A stretch of DNA of 64,000 nt, taken from positions 124,001 to 188,000 of the forward strand of contig JAKJXP020000075.1 of NCBI GenBank assembly GCA_022225965.2, read 5' to 3'. The DNA is from Diatrype stigma (lineage: Eukaryota > Ascomycota > Sordariomycetes > Xylariales > Diatrypaceae). Under the pieces are notes generated by a model. The model saw only the letters and a program-made list of their open reading frames with translations. It was not told the DNA's origin and did no database searches. How positions within the stretch are numbered: position 1 is the first letter of the stretch; each line of letters starts with the position of its first letter. This document shows positions 1 through 11,663 of this stretch, in pieces. Both the position numbers and the translations under genes were made by a program.

Positions 1-398
1 CTGGACAGCCACAGAGCGCTTACAACCCGGCTACTTTCCCTCCGCTGCCAGCTCGACCCTCCTCATACGCACAACTACAGAGCATTGGACAAAAACACAC
101 GACACCTGAGGTACAATATCCACCCGTCCCGATTCCAGGGCCATACAGCCCAGTAGCACGTCCAACATCCTTTTACGGCCAAATGCCTTCACCCAATCAA
201 CCGCTACCCTACATACCATTTCAGTCGAAACCTCAACATCATGCCCCTCCTATGCAATATCATATGGCTGGCTACGCGCAAATGCCATTAACGCCACCGT
301 ACTCACCACCACAGAACGTTCAACAGACCGGCTCGGGTTATTTTCCAGTGACCACTAATTCCCAGTTCCAGACTATGTATCCCGCACATAATCAGTAA
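1..398 (+). CDS. C-terminal part of a Pro/Gln-rich protein, 5' end outside window
   Basis: An open frame (codons starting at position 3) runs without a stop from the window edge to a TAA at 396-398, giving about 131 C-terminal residues. The sequence is rich in Pro, Gln, Tyr and Ser, with runs such as PPVPIPGPYSP and PLTPPYSPP, and shows no recognisable catalytic motif. Such low-complexity tails are typical of fungal regulatory or RNA-associated proteins, but no family can be named. The start lies upstream of the window, so length and function are unknown. Even composition and a clean stop followed by non-coding sequence support a real terminal exon. Confidence 0.6.
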   Translation, partial: GQPQSAYNPATFPPLPARPSSYAQLQSIGQKHTTPEVQYPPVPIPGPYSPVARPTSFYGQMPSPNQPLPYIPFQSKPQHHAPPMQYHMAGYAQMPLTPPYSPPQNVQQTGSGYFPVTTNSQFQTMYPAHNQ

Positions 399-2279
399 AT
401 AAGTCTATCCAAGCCAGTGATTACACAGGTGGCGGGTTCAGTTCCCGGTGAGCATTACAAGATAGCTATTGGGCGTGCCACAAAAACATCGCGAGGGAAT
501 TGGGCAGTGCAATGCTATCGTTTGAATAGCTTGAAATAATCCCACATTCGTGCTTTTGCCTATGAAGTTTGCCAGAAAGGAAACGTCCCATTGTGACAAA
601 AGTCAGATGGCCGGCCCTGTGTCAAAGAAGCCTGGCGGGTCTACGTTACTCCACTATATCTTAACCTGTCGGACTCCTGTCGGGTTTGGTTTAAATCGGT
701 GTGAAGCATATGGGAGAAGTTCTTCAAGTGTAACTTAGTTACCTGGCGGTACTCGCTCTGATGGAGATCAGCCCACTCGTTGGCTGGCCAAGCACGAGGC
801 GGAGTTCCGTCCACCTCCACGCTAGTCTTGATGGTGCTCGCGTTCCCGATCGTGAATGTATATAAAGCGCCGGCGGTCAATAACCTCATCATATGTCGTA
901 ACGACGTCTACGACGGCACGATCCGCGTGGCGGGTATGGTGGTTGGGCGACCACCTGGACGGTTATCGCCATGCACCATGATGATCACTCTAGGTAGTCG
1001 TCAAGTCGTATGTTGATGGTTGCCTGTACGAAGGCTGGCAAAGGTACGGGCTGTTCATGATGCTGTGTATAGAGTTCGGTGTGGTTTGCATATGAGGTCA
1101 ACACTACAACGGATCGACAACGACTTTGCAGATCACAAATAAGCCCAATGGGATGGCACCCCGCAGGTGGCTGGGCAACGTGAGGTTTAGCATCATTGTA
1201 TAGTAGCGAGTATAGATACACACAATTACACACAAACCATGCAAAGTACGGAGCACTATAGTACGTCAACATAGCCAATATACGTTTTGGCAAACGGATG
1301 TAGTCATCATTGACAATCTCGTGGAGGCTGGAGAGGGAGGATCGGAAATATTAGGGCATGGGACTAAAGTTCGTCTGCGTACAATGACGTCAAAAACCCG
1401 ATACATTCATCATATCTGTCCTATCACATACTGATGCTCACGGTTAATAAGGCGGAGTAGATAGTAAAATTTTATGGACTTGTTACGCGGCACTGCGTGG
1501 CTTCAACATGGCTCCTGCGGTTATTATGGAGAGTCATATGCAAGATTCACGGCTGTGCTGCGGGGCAATACAGGATTCGTTTGTTCGAAACATCGACGGG
1601 CGTAATCCGTGCTAGCTGTGTGATATTAATTATATCGTTGTTGAATGGTACGAAGTGGGCATGGCCTTTTCGCCTTGATCTTATGGCGCAAGTATGAAGG
1701 AATTGCAATTATAATGTGATGTTACGATCATAGCTATACAACAGCTCGCAGCTGGACGAAGAATCAATATACAACTAATTTATTGAAAAGGGGGTATCAT
1801 GCAATTGGTACATCGAAGAATGTCGCCAAGTATCTGTGGCAACATTTCCAACAGAGTACGGAAAATAACTCGAAATGCACATTACGATGCCACGAGCGAT
1901 AAAATCCCACCAACCCAACTGATATTAGAATAGACCTATAGAACCTGCTAGCCTACCGTAGCTATACCCGGTTGCTAACGCCCCCGCCTCCGCCTCCGAC
2001 CCCCTATCTCCTACCTCACCCCGTATTAACTAAATGTCTAAACAGTCTAAACTCTAAAAATTGTTGCAAATGCCTGAACATTACCGAAACCCGCGGATTT
2101 AAATTAGAAGTGTCTAGCCCCAACCGACATGCCATCCGAAAATGCAGCGCTGAAAAAGCAAACCCGCCTGCCCAAATGCTACGTAACCTCCAAATCATCG
2201 ACCATCACGTAAGTGAATGCACGTCCCCGTGATAAAAAAAAATTTATATAATTCTTTTTCGTGTGGGAAGACAATAAAT
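399..2279. other. Spacer, no gene seen
   Basis: Only short overlapping open frames (102 codons or fewer) with no protein-like composition are present. A C-rich tract near 1979-2004 and an AT-rich stretch at about 2230-2280, just past the end of the transporter gene, are the only notable features. Confidence 0.5.
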
Positions 2280-3688
2280 TTAATGGTCGTTGACATCCTC
2301 ATCACGTCCAGGATACATGATGTCTTGGGTGATGACAGCCCGGACGTGGGAGTAGAAGACGAAGCAGTAGGTAAGGAACAGGCAGATTGACATTCCACTT
2401 ACAACCCACAACACCGCCTCGTTCTGCAGCACGTTTCCGATGGAGACGGTAGCCAGGATGAAGCCGGTGTTCGGGAAGACCATGGCCCACCAGCCGAGGT
2501 GGAAGTATTCGGGGCGCGAGCTGAGGACGGCGATGAGAGCGATGCCGAACCACCAGAGGGCGAGCGCCCACAGGAAGATGGCCATGATGATAGCGAGTGT
2601 CCGGATCATGGGGGCATCGAGAGTGCCGTCGGCCTCGGCGTCGAAGCTGTCGGGGATACCCTTCGCCATGCCGATGAGGGCCAGCGCCGTGAAAGAAGGG
2701 GGGCCGACGTTCATGAAGAGACCAGGACGATGCTCGCGGTTCGGGAGGCCTGATACAAAGTTAGCACAATTCCTATTCCTTCCATGATATAGGGTAACAT
2801 ACCGGCTGCCATCAGACGTCCGACCATGTGGGAGTACATCATCATAGCGACGAGCATGCCCAGTCCCTGGCAAGTGGTACCGGCAATGACGATCGAGATT
2901 GCTTCATTATGGGGTTGTCTCTCGGCGATAACGGAAGCGATCGTCCCTGACAGCATGATGGGGAAGATTGGCAGAATCCATGTCGGCATCATCGTCTTGA
3001 GTTCGAAGTTGTGTGCCGCGAAGACATAGCTGTACTGACCAACAGCCACCAGGAGGGAGAGAGCAACGTAGGCCCAGAAGGCGGTCTTGATTCCCCACGC
3101 GGATACCGAGTCATCGGGGACAGCGTAGCGTTCGGTGCTGGTAATCAGGGTCGCGATGGATAGGAAGAACGTGGGGAAGAAGAAACCCTCCCGGGGATGT
3201 TGTACCGATTTGCGGAAGTCGCCGGGGTGGAGGAAGAAACGGGCGATCATGCCAGAGCAGATTGTAGTGAAGATAATAATGTTTAAGATATAGAGGAACA
3301 AACCAAAGCCGAGAAGACCGGGAAACTTATGAGGCTGGGCGAACACCAGGAGCGACAGGCCGCCGGTGCTCATGGGCAAAGTAAACCACGCCCATGTGAA
3401 ATGGTGCATTCGTTCCCGGAGGTTAAGCTTCGGCCGCTTGGGGTCGAATATATCGATATGTCCATGGCCGTCTTTCTCGTCGATCATCGAGGAAGCCGAT
3501 GAATTCACTTGTGTCGGCAAGCCGCCGAGGCTCGTGCGTCTCCCCTCCTCCAGGGCACTGTTCGATCCCATCCAGTTTTGTTGTTCCTTGTTGTTGTTGT
3601 TGTTGAAAATCGGAGGCGCGGGCTCAACTTGGAAATGTGACACGGCCCGGCTTAGGGGCATCTCCTCCGTGAGTGAACGATGATCCAT
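2280..3688 (-). CDS. TDT-family transporter (malic acid / voltage-dependent anion channel type)
   Basis: Two exons, 3688-2803 and 2749-2280. The 53-nt intron (2802-2750) starts GTATGT and ends CAG, and splicing restores the family sequence GRLMAAGLPN...RPG. The product is 451 aa. An approximately 100-residue hydrophilic N-terminus is followed by about ten hydrophobic segments with motifs typical of fungal C4-dicarboxylate/sulfite exporters: FTWAWFTLPMSTGG, HPREGFFFPTFFLS and VGPPSFTALALIGMA. This family (Mae1, Ssu1, TehA/SLAC1 fold) moves malate, related dicarboxylates or sulfite across the plasma membrane. Substrate cannot be read from sequence; the WAWFTLPM start of the first helix fits the malate-type branch. 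It is transcribed away from the SnoaL-like gene's 3' side, with no obvious operon-like partner. Confidence 0.9.
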
Positions 3689-5527
3689 CTTCTTCTTTTA
3701 TCCTCCTAATATTTTTTTTCTCTTTTTCTGTGTGTATGCAATGTATGTGTATATTCAAAATCCAAACAATATTCTCGAGATGAAATTAAGCAGAAAACCA
3801 AGATGAGGGAAACAAAGATGCTAGTGAGTGGAGCATGGATGATAAGAAGATGTCAAGATGAAAATGAGGAACTGACAGCAAGGCAAAATTATGGGAAAAG
3901 GAAAAGCAAAAGAGTAAATATGAAGAATGAGAAGGGAAGAAATAAAAGGGAATATGCACAGCACAGCACAAGAACAGACGACGCCAGGTCGTTGGGCAAA
4001 AATGATATAATGAAAGCAACTCCTCCGAGTACGTTGCGTGTCCCATATTTTATAAATACAAGAGAGCTTGAATCGAATACCAAGATGTGATAGTAGCCAC
4101 TGCATTAAGCCAAGTACCGCCATATTCCCAGTGATACGCTTAAAATAGCTAAGACGGGCGGGTCTGGATAGTGTAGTCGAGCGTAGTCACGGCCCTAGGT
4201 TCGAGGCACTGTCAGGGCGCGACCCGTGCATCCATTGTGATCTTCGAGAAGCGCTTGACGGAGCTGTACAACGCTGGGCCCGGGGCGTCTCAGCAATGTG
4301 TTGACAGACCCCGGGCCGGCCCACACGGCGGCGACAACCTCACCTCTAGTGCCTTGGGTGCTGTGTGTAGCGTTGTTTTAGGCCAGATTCCGGACCCGCC
4401 GCGCCGAGCCAAACATGAGGAGGCTGAAACCCCCCACGGAGAGAAAAAGTCGGGAGAATTTCTGCCACGATGTCGGGCCATATCTCTAGGCGGAGTATAT
4501 TCACCCTATACTGAGGCGAGAGGCTGGATGATAGGCCAAGAGGAAGGGTATAGGTCGGCTGGAAGATCCGTGTCCACCTATGAGATCACAGAAGCGTATC
4601 GAAGAGCGAAATATAGTAAATCTAAGCCACGGATTACGCTTGATGCTTGTGAATCATCGCGAAGTCCCGGGTTGTACTAGATAACACACCTGGTCGCCAA
4701 GAGATAGGAGGTCGTCAGTCCGTTTCCTTGGCGATTCTCTCAACCATGTAGTTATTATGGCGCTGATTGACAGGTGGGTCAACCCAAATGTTATGCCCCT
4801 GGCTAGCTCCTCGGTAGTTGCCAGGGCCTGGCAGACAGCAAGGCACACAGCCATGGACGGCCAAGGCTTGCGCATGCAAGCGCTAAAATGGAAATAAGAG
4901 AAGAAAAAAATGCGGCTCTGAGCGACTTGGCTAGTCTTGGCTGACGAGTTATCAGCCCGTGATGCAGCCAGTTGCAATCTGTAGATTCGGCGAGAGATGA
5001 TGGACGCGTGGATTCAGCCGAAGATCAACAATGGAAGGATGGTGATGCATATTAATTCATAGACACACATAGCCGAATACCCTTGGTGGCTGGGTTGAAA
5101 AGACTTCCAGGGCGGTCGCGTGCTACGTTGTCGAAACCATAGCGACATCCAGCGCTCGTCGCTCACTGATCGACCCGATATGTTTCTCCCAGAAGTTGAT
5201 AGGCGGCGAATAAGGGGCTATAGATTAGATACAACCTCCCACTATTCCCAAACACAATGCGGTGGCGCCCAGGTTGGTCTTGGCTGCCAGGGTCTTTGCC
5301 AAGATAAAAATTTGCGAGGACAATACATTTATTTAGTCAATATACTTTGTAATGGAGTGAAATTATGTGATGTTGTTATAATAGTCATCGGAGAAAGACT
5401 CGGATATGACGGAGGCAGAGAACTACGTGGTCACGTTACTTGCTTGATATTCCTCTGGTATGACTACCCGGCTTTGATACTATGTATGGAAGTGACTATG
5501 CACAGCTGTCTCGCAGCGTGTGCTACC
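3689..5527. other. Spacer, no convincing gene
   Basis: The first 400 bases are AT-rich and purine-biased on the + strand, consistent with promoter and 5' UTR of the transporter on the minus strand. A 147-codon open frame at 4237-4680 (+) lies in a GC-richer patch but has no recognisable domain, signal peptide or neighbouring exon, so it is not called. Confidence 0.45.
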
Positions 5528-6514
5528 TCATGGCGTGGTGTAGTTACCTAGGAGCTGCTGGCGATAGGACACCCAATCGACTATACTCCAGACCCGATGA
5601 ATTTTCCCGTCTCGGAGCTGGTAAGTGACATGCTCCGCGAAATGGACCGGCCGGCCGTTGGGCTCAACGCCCTGGATGGCTTTGATTGGGGTGCCCGTAA
5701 ATTCCAGCCGCGCGGCGACGCGCTGAGCCTCCTTATCAGTGATCAGTGTGTGTAGGCCGAAGCTGATGTCAGGGATGGCATCGATCGCGTCCTGCATGAG
5801 GTGTCGGTACCTATCTAAAGATAGTGCCTGGTCGTTATGAAACACTCGCGGGTGACAAAACTTGGGGAGATCGGTCTCCATGGTGCGCTTGTTGATGCAA
5901 TCAATGTATGCTCGGTATAGCTCCTCCAGATCACGACCGTTGGCAATGGCGTTGGGCGGCTCCTCCGTGGAGCCCAACGTGGTGGTGGTTAGGGCGGTGT
6001 CCACCTCAGATCCACCTCCACCACCTCCTTGTTTTCTGATATTGTCTATATCTGCTAGTGTGCTAGTAGCTTCGGGGTCTGGGCTTGAGGGGCCTGAGCC
6101 TGCGGAGGATTGCAGTAGCTGACGATGAATCGCGTCCCGATCCGACAGCGTGACTATCTTGGAAATCTTCGTGGCATCATCACCACCATCAGCCGCATCC
6201 GTAAACCAGACCAAGAGATGGTCCATGAATTGGATGGTTTTGCCGGTGGGCGGCTCGAGGCCCATAACCGGCTGGCAAGGTTTCCAGTTCACTAGTATCG
6301 TAGCGCCGAGCCGCCGAGATTGTCCGTCCACCGTCACGATCTCTGGAGCGATCTCACTGTCGCCCGCTGTCTTCAACTCGGTTGCATAACTTTCAGGGGT
6401 ATGTTCCCCGCCATTTAGAGTAAACTTAGGGTGAATGAATTTCGGGAGGTCATCCCAGCGTTTCTCGTTGAGGCACCGAACAACAGACTCAAAAACCACT
6501 TTGATATCGGTCAT
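5528..6514 (-). CDS. Tandem SnoaL-like (polyketide cyclase-like) domain protein
   Basis: Single exon, 328 aa from the ATG at 6514 (MTDIK...). An in-frame ATG at 6562 would add 16 residues encoded partly by a TGCT tetranucleotide repeat, so the downstream start is preferred. Two similar halves are visible: residues about 1-130 (CLNEKRWDDLPKFIHP ... EHTPESYATEL) and about 190-325 (YIDCINKRTMETDLPKFCHP ... LSLDRYRHLM ... HRVWSIVDW). A Gly/Ser-rich linker joins them. Each half has the 'D-LPKF-HP' opening and late hydrophobic beta strands of the NTF2-fold SnoaL family, whose members include polyketide cyclases and many small-molecule hydrolases or isomerases. The window has no polyketide synthase, so an aromatic-cyclase role is not implied. 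Duplication within one chain is the notable point. Confidence 0.8.
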   Translation of the reverse strand: MTDIKVVFESVVRCLNEKRWDDLPKFIHPKFTLNGGEHTPESYATELKTAGDSEIAPEIVTVDGQSRRLGATILVNWKPCQPVMGLEPPTGKTIQFMDHLLVWFTDAADGGDDATKISKIVTLSDRDAIHRQLLQSSAGSGPSSPDPEATSTLADIDNIRKQGGGGGGSEVDTALTTTTLGSTEEPPNAIANGRDLEELYRAYIDCINKRTMETDLPKFCHPRVFHNDQALSLDRYRHLMQDAIDAIPDISFGLHTLITDKEAQRVAARLEFTGTPIKAIQGVEPNGRPVHFAEHVTYQLRDGKIHRVWSIVDWVSYRQQLLGNYTTP

Positions 6515-7526
6515 CCTGCTTGCTTGCTTGCTTGCGCGCTTGATGAGGATGACTATTTTCACTTGGCTGGATTAATGACGTTGATAGGCTAGGCTTTGAG
6601 GAACAGTTGAGTTGAGTCTATGCGTCCACTGATGATAATGGGGTCGTTTAGAATTAAATTGCATCTCAAGCTTCTTACATAGGCTTTTAGCAGGCCGGAG
6701 TGAACGTCGAGAACCATGGAAGGGCGTATTTGACAAGGGCACAGTTGACCTATGCAAGCTATGGTAGCAGGGGTCGCTGTCTTCGTATGGTGCGCAGTTC
6801 CAATAGTGGAAAGGCGACTCTTGGCAATGCCGTAGTCAAATGAAGTTCTTAGGCGCCACCTGACGAGGGGCTTGATGTGTCCACAAAACCCGGAGTTGAA
6901 TTCAGTTGGTCACTGGTCAGCCGCTTTGTTTGTTCGTGAGAGCCGTTGCGGGACAAATAGCCAAGACGCTTGGGGCATAACAGAGATGAATATAAAACAA
7001 GGAAACAGAGGCATCTCTTCTCGGTCTCTGCAAACCCGACGATAGACAGGCTCTCAGGGGTTTTTGATAAAACGTACCAAACATACCTACGGAAACAGGT
7101 CTAATTATAGTGGTAGCCAAGACCTCTTAGCCCGAGCTTAGCTTTCCTGCCAAGAAGCTGGGCTTCAACTCCGGCGTGAAACAGATTTCTTACAAATGAG
7201 GTGGGTGTATAATACAGGGATTCGTTGTGAGAGAACAGTCAGTGCACACTCATTGGCTGAAGACAGAACGGTCACTACGGAATAACTACTAATAAGGCCT
7301 TACTCAAATTTAAATAAAAGCCAAACAAGAAAATTTTCTCCAAAAAGGGGGAGCGGGGGAGAAGGGGACAGCGGGGAGTATCGTGGGCCACATATGGGCT
7401 GGGAGAGTAAGGGGGTCCGGGGCATGTACGCGGGATGTACACTGTTTTTATCAACAGATGTTTGTAATTATTTACAGGAAAAGACGTTTCTATGAATGAC
7501 ATTGATGTATCTGCAGACCAGGTAGG
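6515..7526. other. Spacer, no gene seen
   Basis: Contains the upstream region of the SnoaL-like gene, with a (TGCT)n microsatellite at about 6516-6535, and the 3' flank of the carboxylesterase. A G-rich stretch at about 7345-7390 is the only compositional feature. No open frame resembles a protein. Confidence 0.5.
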
Positions 7527-9519
7527 CTAGGACAGTAACTCCCTCGCGACCTCAGCGGTCATCATGAACTCTATCGCGTCCCTCCTCCATGTATCATCCT
7601 CGACCCAGACCTCCGTGGCATTCAGCACCATACTCTTGGGCGCCTGCATGTCGTAGGCCGGCCACTCGGGCAACAACCTCCCCTCTCCTTCTCCGTCTCC
7701 GGTCCCGATCCCGGTCCCATTCTCGATCCCATTGGGGTTCAGGTCATACACGAAATTGACGTACGCCTGCCCGATCGCCCTAGACAGCCGCGCGTGGCTA
7801 TCGTACTCTGGGCTCGGGCCCAGCAGCCCCGATATGTTCTGGAAGCTAAATGCCACGTTCACGAAGTGCTTGACTCCGTCCCACTCGGGCCCATTCCATG
7901 GCCGCTGGTCGAAGCGGTAACTGTAGACCGGCAGCCCCTCGCTTGCATATAACTCAGCCATCCGACGGCGTCCGGATGCCATACTGGGAAACTACAAGTT
8001 AGCATTATGTTACTTCCCTTGGCTAAATATAATAACCTGGTGATGGTTCCAACTCATACTCCAGGATTGAGTAATCACTCCCTGCAACTAAAGAAACAAA
8101 GAGAGGATATTGCGAACGTAGCTAGACAGAGGTATACAGGGGATACTTACACAAGGTCCCCACCTATCGCCGCCGCCCGCCGCCACTGCAGCCCCCTCGT
8201 CGGATGCCTCGTGCAATTTGTAATCGCGTACGGCGGCGCACGACACGGATCATCAGGGTACATCGCGAGCAGGCGGCGCACAGTCGGCGGCGTGAGTGCA
8301 TAGCTGCGCCACTCGAGCATCGCAGCGAACAGGTCCTCCTCGGTATCGACAACGGGCATGCCGGTAACGGAGACGGCGAACCCTTCGTCGGTGTTGTCGC
8401 CAAGCAGCAGCGGCACCCGCGCGTACCGTCCCGACTGCATCAGCTGGCTCGGGTACGCCGTTAGAAACTCCCCGTCGACGAGCGGGTTCCAGACGACGGA
8501 CGGCTGCGCGTTGAACAGCGTTGCGGAGTCAACGCCGCGCAGGCACGCCACGCCGTCCGGAACCGCAACGCCGTCCCAGCATCCGACCGCGCGCGTCAGA
8601 TTCTCGAACGCGGTGTTGTACCAGCTCAGAGGCTCGACTTGGGCGCCGGTCGGGCCGCCGCTTTCGAGGATGGCGCCGCGGAAGAGACTACTGCTACTGC
8701 TGTTGCTGTTGCTGCCCGACTCGCTGATTGCCTCATTGTTAGAGAACATGTGGTACGCAATGCTCTGCGCCCCAGCACTCTCACCCCACAGCACGACGCG
8801 ATCCGGGTCTCCACCAAAGGCAACGACGTTCTCCTGCAGCCAGCGCAGGGCGAGGTGCTGATCCAGGAGCCCCGCGTTGCTGCTGGCGCCTTCGGCGAGC
8901 AGCTGCGGGCTCTGCAGGAACCCCCACATGCCGACGCGGTAGTTCATGCTGGCGGCAAGGACGGGGCGGCCCAGGCGCTGGCTCGCGGATACGATCCCCG
9001 ATAGGTTGTATTGCGGGTCGGCGGTGCTGCCGGCGTAGAGGCCGCCACCGTAAATCCAACTAAATTTTATGTTAATAAATCAGAATCAAAGGGCTTTGCC
9101 ATGCGCGGGGGAACTCGCACTAGGACTGGTAGTAAGTTGGACGGCGATGTTTTGTTAGCTGGTGCTGTCGTGGTGGTACCAGCAGCCGGGCGCACTACGT
9201 TGATGGTAAGGCAGTCCTCCGATAGGCTGAAGTTCGTCCCATACTGCATGCAGCTGTACCCGTACTGCGTGGCGTTGCGGACGCCTTCGAACGATGTGTT
9301 GATCGATTGCGGCCATCGAAACCTTAGGTCTCCTGTCGGTGGTTGGGCGTACGGGATGCCTAGAAACACGTCCTGGTCCCAGTCAGGGAGGTACGCCCCT
9401 TCGTATGTCCCATTGATCGTCTTGACTCTCGGGATGGTGCTGTTGCTTCCTAGAGATCCCGCCGCAAACGCTTCTGCGACATGGAAACTTAATGTCAAAA
9501 CCCTGATCAATCGCTGCAT
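7527..9519 (-). CDS. Secreted type-B carboxylesterase/lipase
   Basis: Three exons: 9519-9119, 9059-8151 and 7983-7527, 588 aa. Residues 1-19 form a signal peptide. Alpha/beta-hydrolase landmarks appear in order: LGIPYAQPPTGDLRF, the type-B signature SEDCLTINV (about residue 101), the oxyanion segment WIYGGGLYAG (about 135), the nucleophile elbow GESAGAQS (Ser about 228), DEGF near the acidic residue, and GVKHFVNVAF carrying the catalytic His. Intron 2 (8150-7984) is GTAAGT...CAG. Intron 1 (9118-9060) only keeps frame if it begins GCGAGT and ends TTTAG, so it is a GC-AG intron. The family hydrolyses esters outside the cell; the substrate is unknown. It lies 440 bp from the FAD oxidase, same strand. 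Confidence 0.9.
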
Positions 9520-9959
9520 TATGGACTGAATGCAGCCAGGCGATGGTTGGTCATATCCAGGAGGCTATACCGAAGGAACACGACATAGCTCGAGTCGTGG
9601 ACTTTATACTTATACTGCGGGACGATACCAGGGGGGTTTAACTTGTCGCGTTGATTGGAGGAAGAACATGTTTGGAGATCATTCTCGATCGAGCATTGGG
9701 CCGCCCCCCGTCCAGTGTTCTGAAATGCCCCATTATGGAGAGAATGGGGTGAGGGGGATATCGTGGGGTACATAAGCGCATGGGAGAGCAGTCAGGGGCA
9801 AGGGTCCGTACGTTAGTAATTCATCGTGTCACGACGTCATTATATTTAACTGAAACAAATGTAGGCCATGCTGTAATTTAGGTGGATTGAAAATAATTAG
9901 GCGAACGGTAATCAGTGCTCGTTTAAACTACATATCTCTGACCTCCCCAAAATTTGATC
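9520..9959. other. Spacer between carboxylesterase and FAD oxidase
   Basis: Promoter region of the esterase and 3' flank of the oxidase, AT-rich toward 9840-9950. No gene-like open frame. Confidence 0.5.
9603..9609 (-). promoter_or_regulatory. TATA-like box of the carboxylesterase gene
   Basis: The minus strand reads AGTATAAAGT, about 85 nt upstream of the esterase ATG at 9519, a usual position for a fungal core promoter. Confidence 0.4.
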
Positions 9960-11663
9960 TCAAGCCGCTTGCGCAGCTGGGCGCACACTCTGCGGGTTGT
10001 GGAAGATATCATTAGGATCCCATTGGGTCTTGATGGCTGTAAGAGTGTCAAGGTTCGGACCCCAGTACGACTCCTGTCCGCTCGGCAAGGAAGGGTCCAC
10101 GTATCCAGGATATGTCGTCAGTGTTCGGGCAGAACCATTTCGGATAGTATCGACAATACCGGTAACGAAATCCTTCGTATCTTGGGTCAGAGTCGGGATA
10201 CCGATTCCGTAGCCCTGGCAGAACATAATCTTGTCTCTGTGCGAATACGCCGTCGCGTTCATCGGGATGTCGCTGATAGCACCACCCGAAGCGTCGAAGA
10301 TCAAAAACCAGATGAGCGTGCCCCGATCTGCGTCATCGATGTAGTTCATGAGCGTAGTGATGGTGTCGACGGAGAGCACGTCCTCGGGCGCAAACGCTAA
10401 GCTCTTCGCGAGGAAGGCAGACCGAGTATCGGAAAGTGAGAGTGCAGCCTCCTCGGCGAGGTTAGCAATCACGGCAGGCCAATCGTCAATCACGACCGAA
10501 ACATTTCCCGTGGGAATCTTGTCAGGGATGCCGCTGGCCTTGAACTCATCCTCAGTGCCGTAGAAGGTCGCGCTGATGATGACCCCAAGCTCGTACATGG
10601 TAAATTCCGTCCCAAATCTTCGGTCAAGGTTCGGGTCCGATACAAGATCCTGCCACTGCTGGAACACGGGAACCAAATCTGCGTGCTTGGCGAAAGTGAG
10701 AGAGTACGAATACTGCACGACGGTTCCGGGCTCTGGGTGTGTCTTCATTACGAACTCTGTGATGATGCCGAATCCAGCACCGGCACCTTTGAGCGCCTAA
10801 GTCGTACTTTGTGAGCAATCTCCAGAGCAAGCATATCGAGAAATATTCGGATTTGACTTACGAAGTAGAGGTCGCTATTCTCTGTCTCGCTCGCGCGTTT
10901 GATCGAACCATCAGCAGTGACGACTTCGACTTCGATGACATGGTCTAGGCATGATCCCCACATTCGAGAAGTCGGCCCCAACCCGCCCTATCGTCGCTAC
11001 ATTAACATCGATGTTGCTACCACAGCGTGAGATTTAGATATAGGCAACTTACAATGGTTGCGTGGCCGCCGATGCCTACACCAGGACAGGTACCATGAGA
11101 AATAGCCCTCTTGCCATTATCGTGAAGTTTGTCGGTCACATCTTGCAACTTATGGCCAGCGCCGAACTTGGCTTGCCAGGTGTCGGTATCCATGGAGAAG
11201 TTTTGGAGCTTTTGCAGGTCAATCACCAGCTCGCCGTCTTCACCGCCAACGCCTGTCCTCGGAATATTAGATCACGTTCTCCAAGGGAGTACAGCATCGG
11301 TGTCACCGAGTTACGTTACACGCACCATAGTTCCTAGTGTGACCGTCAGCGAAACTAAACCCGAGTATATACCATATAGGTAGGTAGTGCAATATCATCG
11401 ACTAAAACTCACGCATAGGAGTGACCACCCGATTTGGGCTGGACCTTCACGTTGTTCTCTACCGCGCATTTCACGAATCCGGATACATCGTCGGCGCTTT
11501 CCGGTCTCGTCACCGCGATTGGCTCAACTTCGATATCGAGGTTGTATCTGTTAACCCAGGAGATTTGATAGAGCGGGTTATTGGCAAAAGCGACACAGCC
11601 ATCACGGCCGTTGCAGACAGCATTCAGGCAGTCGACCAAAGGGGTGCTCGGAGTTTGCCCCAT
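9960..11663 (-). CDS. FAD-linked oxidase, BBE / glucooligosaccharide-oxidase type
   Basis: Four exons: 11663-11413, 11257-11053, 10987-10862 and 10796-9960, 472 aa. Introns at 11412-11258, 11052-10988 and 10861-10797 all start GTGAGT or GTAAGT. The second and third acceptors are TAG; the first (CCGAG) is weaker and chosen to keep frame. FAD-binding features: KSGGHSYA with His81 and HGTCPGVGIGGH with Cys141, the two residues that covalently hold flavin in bicovalent family members, then GAGAGFGIITEF. The C-terminus has YWGPNLDTL...DPNDIFHNPQSV, the BBE motif. Members oxidise sugars or alkaloid/polyketide intermediates using O2. No signal peptide is seen; the N-terminus MGQTPSTP begins with Gly2, which could be acylated (inference). 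Confidence 0.9.

Noticed and set aside
3786..4123. Hydrophobic minus-strand frames upstream of the transporter
   Set aside because: AT-rich, pyrimidine-biased 5' region gives Phe/Leu/Ser-rich translations; no start context or family match.
4237..4680. 147-codon open frame on the + strand
   Set aside because: No domain, signal peptide or intron partner; composition follows a GC-rich spacer patch and is open in other frames too.
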